DNA of 64,000 bases from assembly GCA_944320555.1 (NCBI GenBank), contig CALUHX010000004.1, positions 29,366-93,365 of the forward strand, given 5' to 3'. The notes below the pieces were generated by a model that was given only the letters and a program-made list of their open reading frames with translations, was not told where the DNA came from and made no database searches. Position numbers and translations under genes: made by a program. The stretch's first letter is position 1. Each line of letters opens with the position of its first letter. The stretch is from an uncultured Butyricimonas sp. GTDB lineage: Bacteria; Bacteroidota; Bacteroidia; Bacteroidales; Marinifilaceae. This document shows, piece by piece, positions 42,755 to 52,301 of the stretch.

Positions 42755-44209
42755 GTGAACTGGACGCATATCATCACATACGGAGCGACGGCCGTCTATG
42801 CCGCGACAATCATCGCCGTCATCTACCGCATCCTGTTGGAAAACAGAACACCGGTAAGGACGTTGGCGTGGCTGCTCGTGTTGATACTCGTGCCGGTTGT
42901 CGGCCTGATATTCTACGTCTATTTCGGCATGAACTACCGGAAAGTGAAAATGTTCTCCATGAAAGGGCTGGGCGACATCAAATGGCTGCAATACATGAGC
43001 GAGGACCAGAAACAACGCATCCAAAAGGCCGAATTGCTGAAAAAAGGCGACATGGAATCCGTGCGGCGGCTGATGACGCTGTTGTTGAGCAACAGCAAGG
43101 CCCTCGTGTCCAGACACAACTCCGTCGACATCCTGAACAACGGCGAAGAAACGTTCCGCGCCATTTTCAAATCCATCGAAATCGCCAAAAAATACATCCA
43201 CGTGGAGTACTACATCATCGAGAAGGGCGAACTGGCCAACCGGCTGAAAAATTTATTGATAGCCAAAGCCAAAGAGGGCGTGGAAGTCCGGGTGATTTAC
43301 GACGACGTGGGCTCATGGAGCCTGCCGAAATCCTACATCCGGGAGATGCGCGCCGCCGGCATTCAGATTTATCCCTTCCTGCCCGTGCGCTTCCCGCTGC
43401 TCACGAACAAGGTCAATTACCGGAACCACCGGAAGATTGTGGTCGTCGACGGAGAAATCGGCTTCATCGGCGGGCTGAATTTCGCGGACCGCTACATAAA
43501 GGGCCTCCCGGGCATTGGCATCTGGCGCGACACCCACCTGAAAGTGAAAGGCGAGGTGGTGACCTCGCTACAGACCGTCTTCCTGTTCGACTGGTATTTC
43601 GTGCGCCAGGAAGTGTTGCTGGACAAAGCGGAATACCTCCCCGACTACAAGGCGGACAGCAACGTGGTGATTCAAACCGTGGCCTCCGGTCCGGACAGCG
43701 ACTGGACCTCCATCCAGCAGGCCTATTTCACGCTTATCAACCTGTCGCGGAAATACGTGTATATCTCGACCCCCTACTTCATGCCGGGCGAAACTACCAT
43801 CAACTCGCTGAAAACGGCGGCCATGAGCGGCGTGGACGTGCGCATCATGATTCCCCACAAATCGGACTCCCCACTGACGAGCTGGTGCACCCGCTCGTAC
43901 ATCGAGGAATTGCTGACGGCGGGCGTGCGGGTATTCCAATACCAGGCCGGATTCAACCACAGCAAAATCATCATCGTGGACGGGCTCGTGTCCACCGTGG
44001 GAACCGCCAACATGGACATGCGGAGTTTCGAGCAGAACTTCGAAATCAACCTCATCCTCTACGACCGGAACGAAAGCCGCAAATTGTCGGAATTTTTCCT
44101 CGAGGATTTGAAACAAAGCAAGGAAATCCATCTCAACGAATGGAAATTCCGTCCTCAAAGGGACCGTGTCCGCGAATCCCTCGCCCGGCTCTTCGCCCCT
44201 CTGTTATAG
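42755..44209 (+). CDS. cls: cardiolipin synthase
   Basis: A 484-residue phospholipase-D-family enzyme joining two phosphatidylglycerols into cardiolipin. Two N-terminal membrane helices (about 5-25 and 36-58), then two HKD motifs: H225-x-K227-x4-D232 (NYRNHRKIVVVDGEIGFIGG) and H402-x-K404-x4-D409 (FNHSKIIIVDGLVSTVG). The start is GTG 42755; the next ATG is at residue 59, inside the protein, so GTG is needed to keep the membrane anchor. A short charged open frame overlaps just upstream (about 42640-42757) and is probably not a gene. Confidence 0.94.
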   Translation: MNWTHIITYGATAVYAATIIAVIYRILLENRTPVRTLAWLLVLILVPVVGLIFYVYFGMNYRKVKMFSMKGLGDIKWLQYMSEDQKQRIQKAELLKKGDMESVRRLMTLLLSNSKALVSRHNSVDILNNGEETFRAIFKSIEIAKKYIHVEYYIIEKGELANRLKNLLIAKAKEGVEVRVIYDDVGSWSLPKSYIREMRAAGIQIYPFLPVRFPLLTNKVNYRNHRKIVVVDGEIGFIGGLNFADRYIKGLPGIGIWRDTHLKVKGEVVTSLQTVFLFDWYFVRQEVLLDKAEYLPDYKADSNVVIQTVASGPDSDWTSIQQAYFTLINLSRKYVYISTPYFMPGETTINSLKTAAMSGVDVRIMIPHKSDSPLTSWCTRSYIEELLTAGVRVFQYQAGFNHSKIIIVDGLVSTVGTANMDMRSFEQNFEINLILYDRNESRKLSEFFLEDLKQSKEIHLNEWKFRPQRDRVRESLARLFAPLL

Positions 44210-44293
44210 CCCGATTCCGCGCGCGTCCACGCGCCGCATTGACAAAAAGCACATTTTTCGCGCGAAAGGAGTGGCATTTCCTCCAAATCGTTA

Positions 44294-44301
44294 TATTTTT
44301 G
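44294..44301 (+). promoter_or_regulatory. -7 promoter element of the murF-alr gene
   Basis: TATTTTTG, a perfect TAnnTTTG, 30 bp before the ATG. No clear -33. Confidence 0.4.
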
Positions 44302-44331
44302 TTCTTGCGTAACTTAATCGGCACACAGATC

Positions 44332-46767
44332 ATGGAAGAAATCGCCCGCGTCACGAATGGGAACTGGAAGCCAGGATGTCCCGTCAACGTCAAAGAATAC
44401 AGCATAGACAGCCGCTCGGTAATGAATCCCGAGCACACGCTGTTTTTCGCGTTAAAAGGAAAAAACCACGACGGCCACGATTACATCGTCCCTCTTTACG
44501 ACTCGGGAGTCCGGGCGTTTGTCGTCAGCGAATGGCGGAAAGAATTCGACGCCCTGACGGAAGCCAACTTCATCGTGGTCGCCGACGTGCTGGCCGCATT
44601 GCAGGCCTTGGCCGCCGCCCACCGGTCGCGTTCGAAAGCCTTGGTGGTCGGCATCACGGGAAGCAACGGGAAAACCATCACGAAAGAATGGCTCTACCAA
44701 CTGTTGGCGGAGGACATTCCCGTGTACCGCAGCCCGCGGAGCTACAATTCCCAAGTGGGAGTGCCCCTCTCGCTGCTCGGAATCGACGACCGGGCCGAAG
44801 TGGCCATCATCGAGGCCGGCATTTCGCGACCGGGCGAGATGGCCCGGCTGGAAGCCATGATTCGGCCCGCCGTGGGCGTCTTCACCCATCTCGGCGAGGC
44901 CCACGGGGAGAACTTCCCGTCCGAAGAAGCGAAACTCAAGGAAAAGACACGACTGTTCAAGTCCTGCGAACAGATTGTGTGCAAGGACGGCCCGGTGGCG
45001 GAAGTCATCGCCGGCGAACTCGGCGGCGGCCGCCGCTTCTTCACTTGGGGCGGACGGCCGGGATGCGCCGTGCTCGTGAAACAAGTCACAACGGGACAAT
45101 CCAAGCGGACCGCGGAGATTGAATACCAAAAACAATCCTTCACGTTGACGGTCCCATTCCCGGACGAGGCCTCTTTCGAGAATTGCATGAACGCCGTCTG
45201 CGCGGCCCTGCTGCTGGGCTCGAAGCCGGAAGAAATCGTCCGCCGCGCGGCAAACCTGTCCGCCATCGCCATGCGCTTGGAAATCAAGGAAGGAATAAAC
45301 AACTGCCTGCTTGTGAACGACTACTACAATTCCGACCCCGGCTCATTCCAACTGGCGTTGAACATGCTCGCCATGCAAGACGCTTCCCGCAAAAAAACCG
45401 TGATTTTGTCCGACTTCGTGGACCAAGGCAAGGAGTCCGACGGACTTTATCCCCAAATCGCAGAAATGCTCCGGCAGGCGGGCGTCCGCGAGTTCATCGG
45501 AGTGGGCGGCCAATTAAGCGCCAACCGCCATTGTTTCCCGGCAGGCTCCCGCTTCTACCTCGACACGGACCAGTTCCTGCGACAAGAAAAGAGGGACAAC
45601 TTCCGCAACCAGGTCATCCTCATCAAAGGAGCCCGGGCTTTCCGTTTCGAGTATGTCGCCGGATTCCTGCAAAAACAATCGCACGACACCATATTGGAGG
45701 TAGATTTGGACGCCATGATTCACAACCTCAACTATTTCCGCTCGCTGACCGACGCCCGGATCGCCGTGATGGTGAAGGCGTTCTCGTACGGCAGCGGCTC
45801 CAAAGAAATCGCCTCCGTGCTGCAATACCAAGGCGTGGACTATCTCATGGTTGCCTTCGCCGACGAAGGAATCGAATTGCGGGCGGCAGGCATTACCACC
45901 CCTATCGCCGTGATGAATCCCGAACGGGAAGCATTCGACAACATGATTACCTTCAACCTCGAACCGGAAATCTACGCGCTGGACATCCTGCAAGACTTCG
46001 ACAAGGCGTTGGACAAACACGGAGTCAAGCGTTTCCCCGTGCACATCAAGCTCAACACGGGCATGAACCGCTCCGGATTTGACGAGCGCGACATCCCCGC
46101 CCTCCTGGACTTTTTCCGGTCGGGAGAACGCTCCGTCCACGTCCGTACCATGTTCTCGCACCTCGCCGGAAGCGACGAGGCCGTACACGACGCGTTCACG
46201 ATGGAACAAATCCGCCTTTTCGAACGCATGACCGCCCGGATACAAGCGGCCTTCGACTACAAAATCTGGCGGCATATTCTGAACTCGGCGGGAATCGAGC
46301 GGTTCCCCCGCTACCATTTCGACATGGTGAGGCTCGGAATCGGTTTGCACGGCATCAGTGCAGCCGACGCCCCTCTGCGCCCGGTCAGCCGCTTCAAGAC
46401 GCACATCATGTCCATTCGGGATGTCCCGGAGGGACAATCCGTCGGCTACGGCCGCAAAAGCTACACCTTCCGTCCCTCCCGCATTGCCGTCATTCCGGTC
46501 GGCTACGCGGACGGACTGAACCGCCACCTGAGCAACCGCGTGGGCGAGGTGTTCGTGAAAGGGAAACGGGTGCCCGTCATCGGCAACATCTGCATGGACA
46601 CCTGCATGATCGACGTCACCGACACCGAAGCCCGAATCGGAGACGAGGTGGAAATCTTCGGCTGCCACATTCCCGTCACCGAACTCGCCGAGAAGTTGGG
46701 CACCATCCCCTACGAAATTCTGACCGGCGTGTCGCAACGGGTGAAACGTATCTACTACAAAGAATAA
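44332..46767 (+). CDS. bifunctional MurF-type ligase / alanine racemase
   Basis: An 811-residue fusion typical of Bacteroidales. The MurF-like part (1 to about 445) has the Mur ligase P-loop GITGSNGKT (107-115), SPRSYNSQVGVPLSLL, and the central NDYYNSDPGSFQLALNML (about 325-342). The Alr part (about 450-811) begins ILEVDLDAMIHNL, carries the PLP lysine K482 in VMVKAFSYGSG, and the second catalytic tyrosine near residue 706 in SVGYGRKSYTF; NICMDTCMIDVT is the usual C-terminal motif. It makes D-Ala and adds D-Ala-D-Ala to UDP-MurNAc-tripeptide in one polypeptide; Mur ligase activity of such fusions is debated. The start ATG 44332 follows a promoter box. Confidence 0.93.
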   Translation: MEEIARVTNGNWKPGCPVNVKEYSIDSRSVMNPEHTLFFALKGKNHDGHDYIVPLYDSGVRAFVVSEWRKEFDALTEANFIVVADVLAALQALAAAHRSRSKALVVGITGSNGKTITKEWLYQLLAEDIPVYRSPRSYNSQVGVPLSLLGIDDRAEVAIIEAGISRPGEMARLEAMIRPAVGVFTHLGEAHGENFPSEEAKLKEKTRLFKSCEQIVCKDGPVAEVIAGELGGGRRFFTWGGRPGCAVLVKQVTTGQSKRTAEIEYQKQSFTLTVPFPDEASFENCMNAVCAALLLGSKPEEIVRRAANLSAIAMRLEIKEGINNCLLVNDYYNSDPGSFQLALNMLAMQDASRKKTVILSDFVDQGKESDGLYPQIAEMLRQAGVREFIGVGGQLSANRHCFPAGSRFYLDTDQFLRQEKRDNFRNQVILIKGARAFRFEYVAGFLQKQSHDTILEVDLDAMIHNLNYFRSLTDARIAVMVKAFSYGSGSKEIASVLQYQGVDYLMVAFADEGIELRAAGITTPIAVMNPEREAFDNMITFNLEPEIYALDILQDFDKALDKHGVKRFPVHIKLNTGMNRSGFDERDIPALLDFFRSGERSVHVRTMFSHLAGSDEAVHDAFTMEQIRLFERMTARIQAAFDYKIWRHILNSAGIERFPRYHFDMVRLGIGLHGISAADAPLRPVSRFKTHIMSIRDVPEGQSVGYGRKSYTFRPSRIAVIPVGYADGLNRHLSNRVGEVFVKGKRVPVIGNICMDTCMIDVTDTEARIGDEVEIFGCHIPVTELAEKLGTIPYEILTGVSQRVKRIYYKE

Positions 46768-46792
46768 TTTATCAAACCAAAACAACATATCC

Positions 46793-48070
46793 ATGAGAAA
46801 ACAATTAAAACTTTGGGCATGCCTTTGTCTGCTACTGCCCGCCCAACTTACAATGGCTCAATTCGACAAATACTTCGAGTACAAAACCCTGCGCATGGAT
46901 TTTTACCACTGCGGCGACAAAGGAAACGAAGAGTTTTATTTTGACGAACTATTTGAAGAACCCTATTGGGGAGGCTCGAAAACCAATCTTATCGACACCA
47001 TGCTTTATGGCAACTACAACCTGAATGTCTATGACGCAACGACTGATGAACTGATTTATTCCAAGGGATTCTCTTCCTTGTTCTGGGAATGGCAGACAAC
47101 CGTGGAAGCAACAAAAATCCGAAAAGGATGTGTCGAAACCGTCGTCATGCCCTATCCGAAACAGGATGTCAGAATAGAAATCACCGCCCGAAACCGACAA
47201 GGAAAACATATTAAAAAGTTCGAACACTTCGTGGACATCGACAGCTATTTCATCAAGAAAGACAGACGATTGGAATACCCGACGTACGAGGTGCTCTATT
47301 CCGGCGCACCAGCCCGAAAAGTTGACATCGTATTGCTCCCCGAAGGCTACACGGCCGACGAAATGGAAAAATTCAAAGCCGACTGCCACAAATTCGTTGA
47401 GGGGCTGTTTTCCTTCTCTCCCTTCAAAGAGCGTCGCAATGCCTTCAATGTGAGAGCGGTTCTCGCCCCATCGGCAGAATCCGGCGTGGACATTCCGGCC
47501 GAAAACACATGGAAGACAACCCTACTTAACACCTCTTTCTACACGTTCGACTCGGAACGCTATCTGATGACTTTCGATAACAGAAGCATGCGTGACCTGT
47601 CCGCCAATGTGCCGTATGACTTTATCTACATCATCGCCAACACGCAAAAGTATGGAGGAGGCGCCATCTACAATCTTTATGGCATCAGCGTTTCCGGCAA
47701 CATCGAGTCGGCCAAAGTCTACGTCCATGAGTTCTGCCATCTGTTTGCCGGGCTGGGCGACGAATACGAGGGCGACGTGTCCTACAACGACATGTACCCA
47801 ACCAATGTGGAACCATGGGAACCCAACCTGACCACCCTCGTGGATTTCGACAAGAAATGGAAACATCTGGTGAAAGAGGGCACTCCGATTCCCACTCCCC
47901 TCAACAACACGGCCTCCCGGACAGTTGGCGCATACGAAGGCGGCGGTTACAGCACGAAAGGCATCTACCGCGCCTGGCCCGACTGCCTGATGCGCACATT
48001 AGTCGGCAACATTTTCTGCCCTGTCTGCGTCGAGGCCATCCACCGCCAAATCGATTTCTACACGAAATAA
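46793..48070 (+). CDS. secreted M64-family (IgA-peptidase-like) metallopeptidase
   Basis: A 425-residue protein with signal peptide (about 1-22, ending LTMAQ). N-terminal beta domain (25-160), then the M64 catalytic domain: VDIVLLPEGYTADEMEKF (about 178-195) and the zinc motif HEFCHLFAGLGDEY starting at H312, with H312, H316 and D/E322-323 as ligands and E313 catalytic. C-terminal CPVCVEAIHRQIDF is also typical. M64 peptidases of gut Bacteroidota are exported; the substrate here is unknown. It is 25 bp after the murF-alr gene and ends at a strong hairpin terminator. Confidence 0.9.
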   Translation: MRKQLKLWACLCLLLPAQLTMAQFDKYFEYKTLRMDFYHCGDKGNEEFYFDELFEEPYWGGSKTNLIDTMLYGNYNLNVYDATTDELIYSKGFSSLFWEWQTTVEATKIRKGCVETVVMPYPKQDVRIEITARNRQGKHIKKFEHFVDIDSYFIKKDRRLEYPTYEVLYSGAPARKVDIVLLPEGYTADEMEKFKADCHKFVEGLFSFSPFKERRNAFNVRAVLAPSAESGVDIPAENTWKTTLLNTSFYTFDSERYLMTFDNRSMRDLSANVPYDFIYIIANTQKYGGGAIYNLYGISVSGNIESAKVYVHEFCHLFAGLGDEYEGDVSYNDMYPTNVEPWEPNLTTLVDFDKKWKHLVKEGTPIPTPLNNTASRTVGAYEGGGYSTKGIYRAWPDCLMRTLVGNIFCPVCVEAIHRQIDFYTK

Positions 48071-48091
48071 CCGCCCCCTAAACATGCTTTT

Positions 48092-48134
48092 AAAGGGAAA
48101 TCAAGCCGTCTATCCGACACTCGATTTCCCTTTT
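48092..48134 (+). terminator. terminator after the M64 peptidase gene
   Basis: AAAGGGAAATC (48092-48102) and GATTTCCCTTT (48123-48133), a perfect 11-bp stem with a 20-nt loop, ending in TTTT. Confidence 0.65.
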
Positions 48135-48308
48135 GATTTCCTCCTCACTCTCCCAGCCCGTTCTGTCAAAAAAGCCTCGGGCGTTGTAGTAGGGGGTGTG
48201 ACTTGTCATTTCCCTAAACACATTTCTATTCCCTTCCGCTCCGACAATCACACTATATAAACATACGAAATCCCCAAAAACATCACCTATCCCACAGCCA
48301 GAGGCTCC

Positions 48309-48692
48309 TTAATGAGACATCCCCAAAAGTATTCCTCCGATATACGGAATGAGCCAGAACGCCCATACGAACACGCTGAACTTGCTAAAATTCTGCTTCG
48401 CCTTTAGGCTTCCCCTCCAATACGTCCAAATCGCCCACAAAGCATGAACCAACATCAAAATAATAGCCAATAATCCTGTCAAAGCATGAAATATATCTGT
48501 TCCCCCCATCATTTGATCGGCTATTTTTGACATAATTGTAGTGCCTAAGGTATCAGCGCAAAGCCCTAACACAAAGAAAACGATGTGCCACATTTTCAAT
48601 TTACGCTGAATCCGTTCTCCCCAAGTTCCTATACTATAAAAAAATAGTGCTAATGTAATACTAACTATCGCCGTATTTAAAATCCCTGACAT
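48309..48692 (-). CDS. small four-helix membrane protein, HsmA/TIGR03987-like
   Basis: A 127-residue protein with four membrane helices (about 6-24, 34-52, 68-92 and 104-122). I recognise it as the TIGR03987 family: SIGTWGERIQRKLKMWHIVFFVLGLCADTLGTTIM and HALTGLLAIILMLVHALWAIW. The role is unknown. It is the last gene of locus 2, 19 bp after the thioredoxin-domain gene; its operon membership may be accidental. Confidence 0.7.
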   Translation of the reverse strand: MSGILNTAIVSITLALFFYSIGTWGERIQRKLKMWHIVFFVLGLCADTLGTTIMSKIADQMMGGTDIFHALTGLLAIILMLVHALWAIWTYWRGSLKAKQNFSKFSVFVWAFWLIPYIGGILLGMSH

Positions 48693-48711
48693 AACAACTT
48701 CTTTTTCTTTA

Positions 48712-49953
48712 CTAATTATTTTGCTTTTTTCTCTCTACCGCTTCACGTCTCATTTTTTCTTGAAGTGCTTTTATATACTGCTGTTGTAACATTGAAGCTT
48801 TTTTCATGGCAATTTCAGCAGAAACCATATCTCCTTTTTGCTGTAAAAGCTCGGCCTTTCGCTTCATCAGATTACTTTTCAAATTCAAATCCGATGTCTT
48901 GACAAATTCCTCATTCACCCAATCAATACCCTCTTGCAGCAATGCCATATCTTTACATTGCGCCAATTGCTGCATGAATGTATGAAAATATGCCACCTCA
49001 CGACCTTGTCGAAACATATTAAATCTCATTACATTACGCATCTCATCCAACATCGCCCGATAATTATTTTGACGTACATGTTCCGCCGTATAGAGCTCGG
49101 CAAGCATTCCAGGCACATTCGGATGGTCAAACTTCAACAAATATCGTATCATTCTTTTATTTCGCTCCTCATCAAAAGTTCCACCTGTGACAGAATTCCA
49201 AGCAGCCATTTCATGGGACGCATAATAATACAATTCCTCAATAGCAGCATCCACTTTTTCCCTTCCCAACTCCTTTCGGGCATATTCGATACTATCCATT
49301 AACATACACACAGAAGCTGCCAAAGGATCTGATATAAACATCTTGAACATTCCCCAATTCGCATCATCTTTCAAATCCTGAATATTCAGCGAATTCACGT
49401 ACTCTTCACCCACCTGCGCCTGCATTGCTTTGTCTCCAGCAAAAAGTAAAGTGATTAACAACTCGTTCATAAACTCTTTTCCTTGCTCGCCTTGCGCATA
49501 ACGTTTCTTTAAAGCTTGCAAATTATGCTCCGGGTCAATCGCCTGCTCCGCCACATCCAACAGCTGATTTGCGCTCAATCCTCCCACTGATTTATGTACC
49601 ATATTTGCGCTCGCAGGCTCAATAAACAACAATGTCGGTACCGCCGTAATTGCAAACCGTCGCTTTAAAGCTGCCCCCACGCTGTCTTTCTCTATATCAT
49701 ATTTCACACTCACAAAATGTTCGTTGAAATAACGCCCAACAGAATCCGACATGAACACTTCCGTTGCCATCTTCTTACAAGGAATACACCACGAAGTATA
49801 ACAATCCACAAACACCAATTTCTTTTCTCGCTTCGCTTTTTTCAAAACTTTTTTCCACATCGTATCTCGTTCAAAACAGATTCCCAATTCCTGAGCCTCC
49901 GTCCCTGCCATAAACAGGCTCAAGAAAAATACCATAAATACAATTTTTTTCAT
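48712..49953 (-). CDS. secreted thioredoxin-domain protein (locus 2)
   Basis: A 413-residue protein with a signal peptide (about 1-20, ending GTEAQ) and one thioredoxin domain: VFVDCYTSWCIPCKKMATEVF with the redox pair C56-IP-C59 (39-130). The remaining 280 residues are alpha-helical (many A/E/L/K, TPR-like) and end in a basic coiled-coil-like tail. Thioredoxin-like proteins of this layout commonly close SusCD loci in Bacteroidales and may keep imported ligands or lipoproteins reduced. It follows GldFG2 by 20 bp. Confidence 0.85.
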   Translation of the reverse strand: MKKIVFMVFFLSLFMAGTEAQELGICFERDTMWKKVLKKAKREKKLVFVDCYTSWCIPCKKMATEVFMSDSVGRYFNEHFVSVKYDIEKDSVGAALKRRFAITAVPTLLFIEPASANMVHKSVGGLSANQLLDVAEQAIDPEHNLQALKKRYAQGEQGKEFMNELLITLLFAGDKAMQAQVGEEYVNSLNIQDLKDDANWGMFKMFISDPLAASVCMLMDSIEYARKELGREKVDAAIEELYYYASHEMAAWNSVTGGTFDEERNKRMIRYLLKFDHPNVPGMLAELYTAEHVRQNNYRAMLDEMRNVMRFNMFRQGREVAYFHTFMQQLAQCKDMALLQEGIDWVNEEFVKTSDLNLKSNLMKRKAELLQQKGDMVSAEIAMKKASMLQQQYIKALQEKMRREAVERKKQNN

Positions 49954-49973
49954 ATACTTCTAATTTAATTATA

Positions 49974-52301
49974 TCAACGACTCCGACGACGTATCCACTG
50001 AACAAGTCCCAATACAACCAACAATATTGGCAAACCCCATCCACACACGACCCGCAATATCTTCCATCCATTCGAAGTTAAATAAAATTCATCATCCGTC
50101 ATTGGAGGCATTTCTCCGTAAACAGGTCGATAACCTTCAGATAAATAATGGAATGTACCTAAAACAATTGAACCATTTATTTGATTCGCTTGCTGTGCCA
50201 TCACACCATTGGAAATACAGTCTGCATCTCCGAGAATTACCACCCGTTGTTCTTTTCCATTCACTTTACGGGTCAATGCTGCCATCGGCACAAAATCCGT
50301 TGATATTTCTCCAGCAACCGGATTATACACCATTGAATCCTTAACGTAATCCAATGACTCCAATTCTGTCCACACCCGATAAGAACGGGCTTCTTTCTTT
50401 TGTGCCACCTCGAATATTGTTGTGTCAGTCACAGCCAACGGAATATATTCAAAACCTCTGTCTCCAACCTTTTCCAAACCTATTGCTGTTGGGAGGTTTA
50501 CGTAATATGCCGCATAAAACGGCGAAATCTTTCGAGCTGCATTCGTAAAAGGCACGCTCAAAACATCCGGAGCCAATCCTGCTCTACGATATTGCACCAA
50601 TGTACCAGCCAGCATCCGAACTCCAAAATACTTGTCCAATAAAGGATTCATCACATCCCTGCGCCTTGGTTCTCCTAAAATGAACAAATTACCTCCACGA
50701 TTAATATACTGCTTCAAATGAACTTCTTCTTCCAAACTTAAGGTCGTTTTCATATCCGCCATCACTAGAATATCCAAATTCATCGGAATTTCTCTATCCA
50801 ACGCGACCTCTTCCACATCAAAACCCAATGTATACAAACCAGCTTTTCTCTCTTTCTCCCAACCAAAATTAGAATAACCATACAAATCAAAATCCTTCAC
50901 CGAACGCATTCCATGGCCTGTAACAAACCCAACACTTGGAGCTTTATGAATCAATCGACTCATTGCCACCGCAATTTCTCCTTCTTTAGGAAGAATATCC
51001 AATCGATCGGCATTTAAATGCAACCAAGAGTGTTTTTCTCCATTTAACACCAATTCCCAAGACATCCGCCGTTCCCCCGTCAAGTCTGTCATCTCACGCA
51101 CCTCTTCCGGAGTTTTCACGCGATTCCAACTTAATTTATACATTTTACAACGAATCTTGGCCAATCCTTCCAAATCAGTGTTCGACTTTTCCAATTCTGC
51201 TTTCAATCTTTTAGCGTCAAACCGGTTATCCGCATCGGTGATTGTATCGTAATAATATACCACCGCCAATTTTGTATCCGGTTTGAAGCGTACAAACTTT
51301 TCGAACACAGATCTATTTTGCAAAATAAATCTGGGGAACGCACCTACTCCGTAATTACCACTCAACACATTTACATAAGCTGTTATTTTTAAATCACCTT
51401 CCAGTTCCGACACAATTTTCTGACTCTCCGGAGATATTGTGTTTATTTTAGCCGCAGTCGCGTCATAATATCCCATCAACGAAGGCCGAGATGACAAGTA
51501 GCCACATAAACACACCACAACAATCACCAAAACATATTTACCACATGTCCGAAAGAATCGTTCTTTCTGCCGTATTGCCTGCAACCGAATAATTGTCAAA
51601 GCAAGAAAAAGACAAATAACCAAGGGGAAATACAATAAATCCTCGCTACATATCATTCCGAAAACGAACGTATTTACTCGTCCTCCGATACTCAACCAAT
51701 AGGTAATATCCCGAAAGAAATCATACTCTTGCCACAATTGGTAAGCATTCCCTAACAAAATCAATACAACAAAAGTTCCAATAGCCGAAACAAATTGGTA
51801 CGACGTAAGACTCGACACAAATATCCCCACGGCCATATATGTACATGTCAATAAAAACAATCCAAACCATCCCGTCAACACAGCCATCCACTCAAAATCT
51901 TTAATCAGACAGCCGGCAATAATTACATACACTAACAAGATGGCAAACATCACCAATGCATATATTACCATTGAAGCATATTTACCAAGTATGATTTGAG
52001 AGTTCTTCACCGGAGAAGAATATAACAATTTAATAGAACCACTGCTCAATTCCCGACTCACTATGCCCATCGTTAATAGAGGAATATAATAATATAAATA
52101 TCCCTGCACGACCATCCATAAACCTCCCATGGCAAACAACTTCATGGAACCTCCCGCTCCCATATAACTCATAAAACTCCCTAATTTCCCCACAAACATC
52201 ATTCCCATCTGCAAGGTAAATAACACCAACAAAAACCAAGCTACTGGCGAATAGAAAAGCAACTCCAGTTCCTTTCTCGCTATTCTGAATATCATTCTCA
52301 T
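49974..52301 (-). CDS. fused GldF-GldG-type ABC-2 permease/auxiliary protein (locus 2, copy 1)
   Basis: A 775-residue fusion with the same layout as 24237-26540: ABC-2 permease (about 1-250), linking helix, GldG-like exoplasmic domain (about 285-740), final helix and RRRSR end. Its first 19 codons lie within the 1,011 bp repeat and are identical to those of the third paralogue; the rest is clearly divergent (SQKIVSELEGDLKITAYVN versus SQEIVKQLDGGLNITAYVN). It follows its own ATPase by 17 bp. Confidence 0.85.
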   Translation of the reverse strand: MRMIFRIARKELELLFYSPVAWFLLVLFTLQMGMMFVGKLGSFMSYMGAGGSMKLFAMGGLWMVVQGYLYYYIPLLTMGIVSRELSSGSIKLLYSSPVKNSQIILGKYASMVIYALVMFAILLVYVIIAGCLIKDFEWMAVLTGWFGLFLLTCTYMAVGIFVSSLTSYQFVSAIGTFVVLILLGNAYQLWQEYDFFRDITYWLSIGGRVNTFVFGMICSEDLLYFPLVICLFLALTIIRLQAIRQKERFFRTCGKYVLVIVVVCLCGYLSSRPSLMGYYDATAAKINTISPESQKIVSELEGDLKITAYVNVLSGNYGVGAFPRFILQNRSVFEKFVRFKPDTKLAVVYYYDTITDADNRFDAKRLKAELEKSNTDLEGLAKIRCKMYKLSWNRVKTPEEVREMTDLTGERRMSWELVLNGEKHSWLHLNADRLDILPKEGEIAVAMSRLIHKAPSVGFVTGHGMRSVKDFDLYGYSNFGWEKERKAGLYTLGFDVEEVALDREIPMNLDILVMADMKTTLSLEEEVHLKQYINRGGNLFILGEPRRRDVMNPLLDKYFGVRMLAGTLVQYRRAGLAPDVLSVPFTNAARKISPFYAAYYVNLPTAIGLEKVGDRGFEYIPLAVTDTTIFEVAQKKEARSYRVWTELESLDYVKDSMVYNPVAGEISTDFVPMAALTRKVNGKEQRVVILGDADCISNGVMAQQANQINGSIVLGTFHYLSEGYRPVYGEMPPMTDDEFYLTSNGWKILRVVCGWGLPILLVVLGLVQWIRRRSR

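Noticed and set aside
42640..42757. Possible small gene just upstream of cls (charged peptide ending EKKKKRAT)
   Set aside because: It overlaps the prmC start antisense, has low-complexity composition and no start or ribosome binding site of its own.
42667..46767. A 1,366-codon open frame spanning the cardiolipin synthase and MurF-Alr genes
   Set aside because: The part before 44332 is an off-frame shadow of the cardiolipin synthase gene, which has both HKD motifs in the correct frame; only the part from ATG 44332 has MurF-Alr character.
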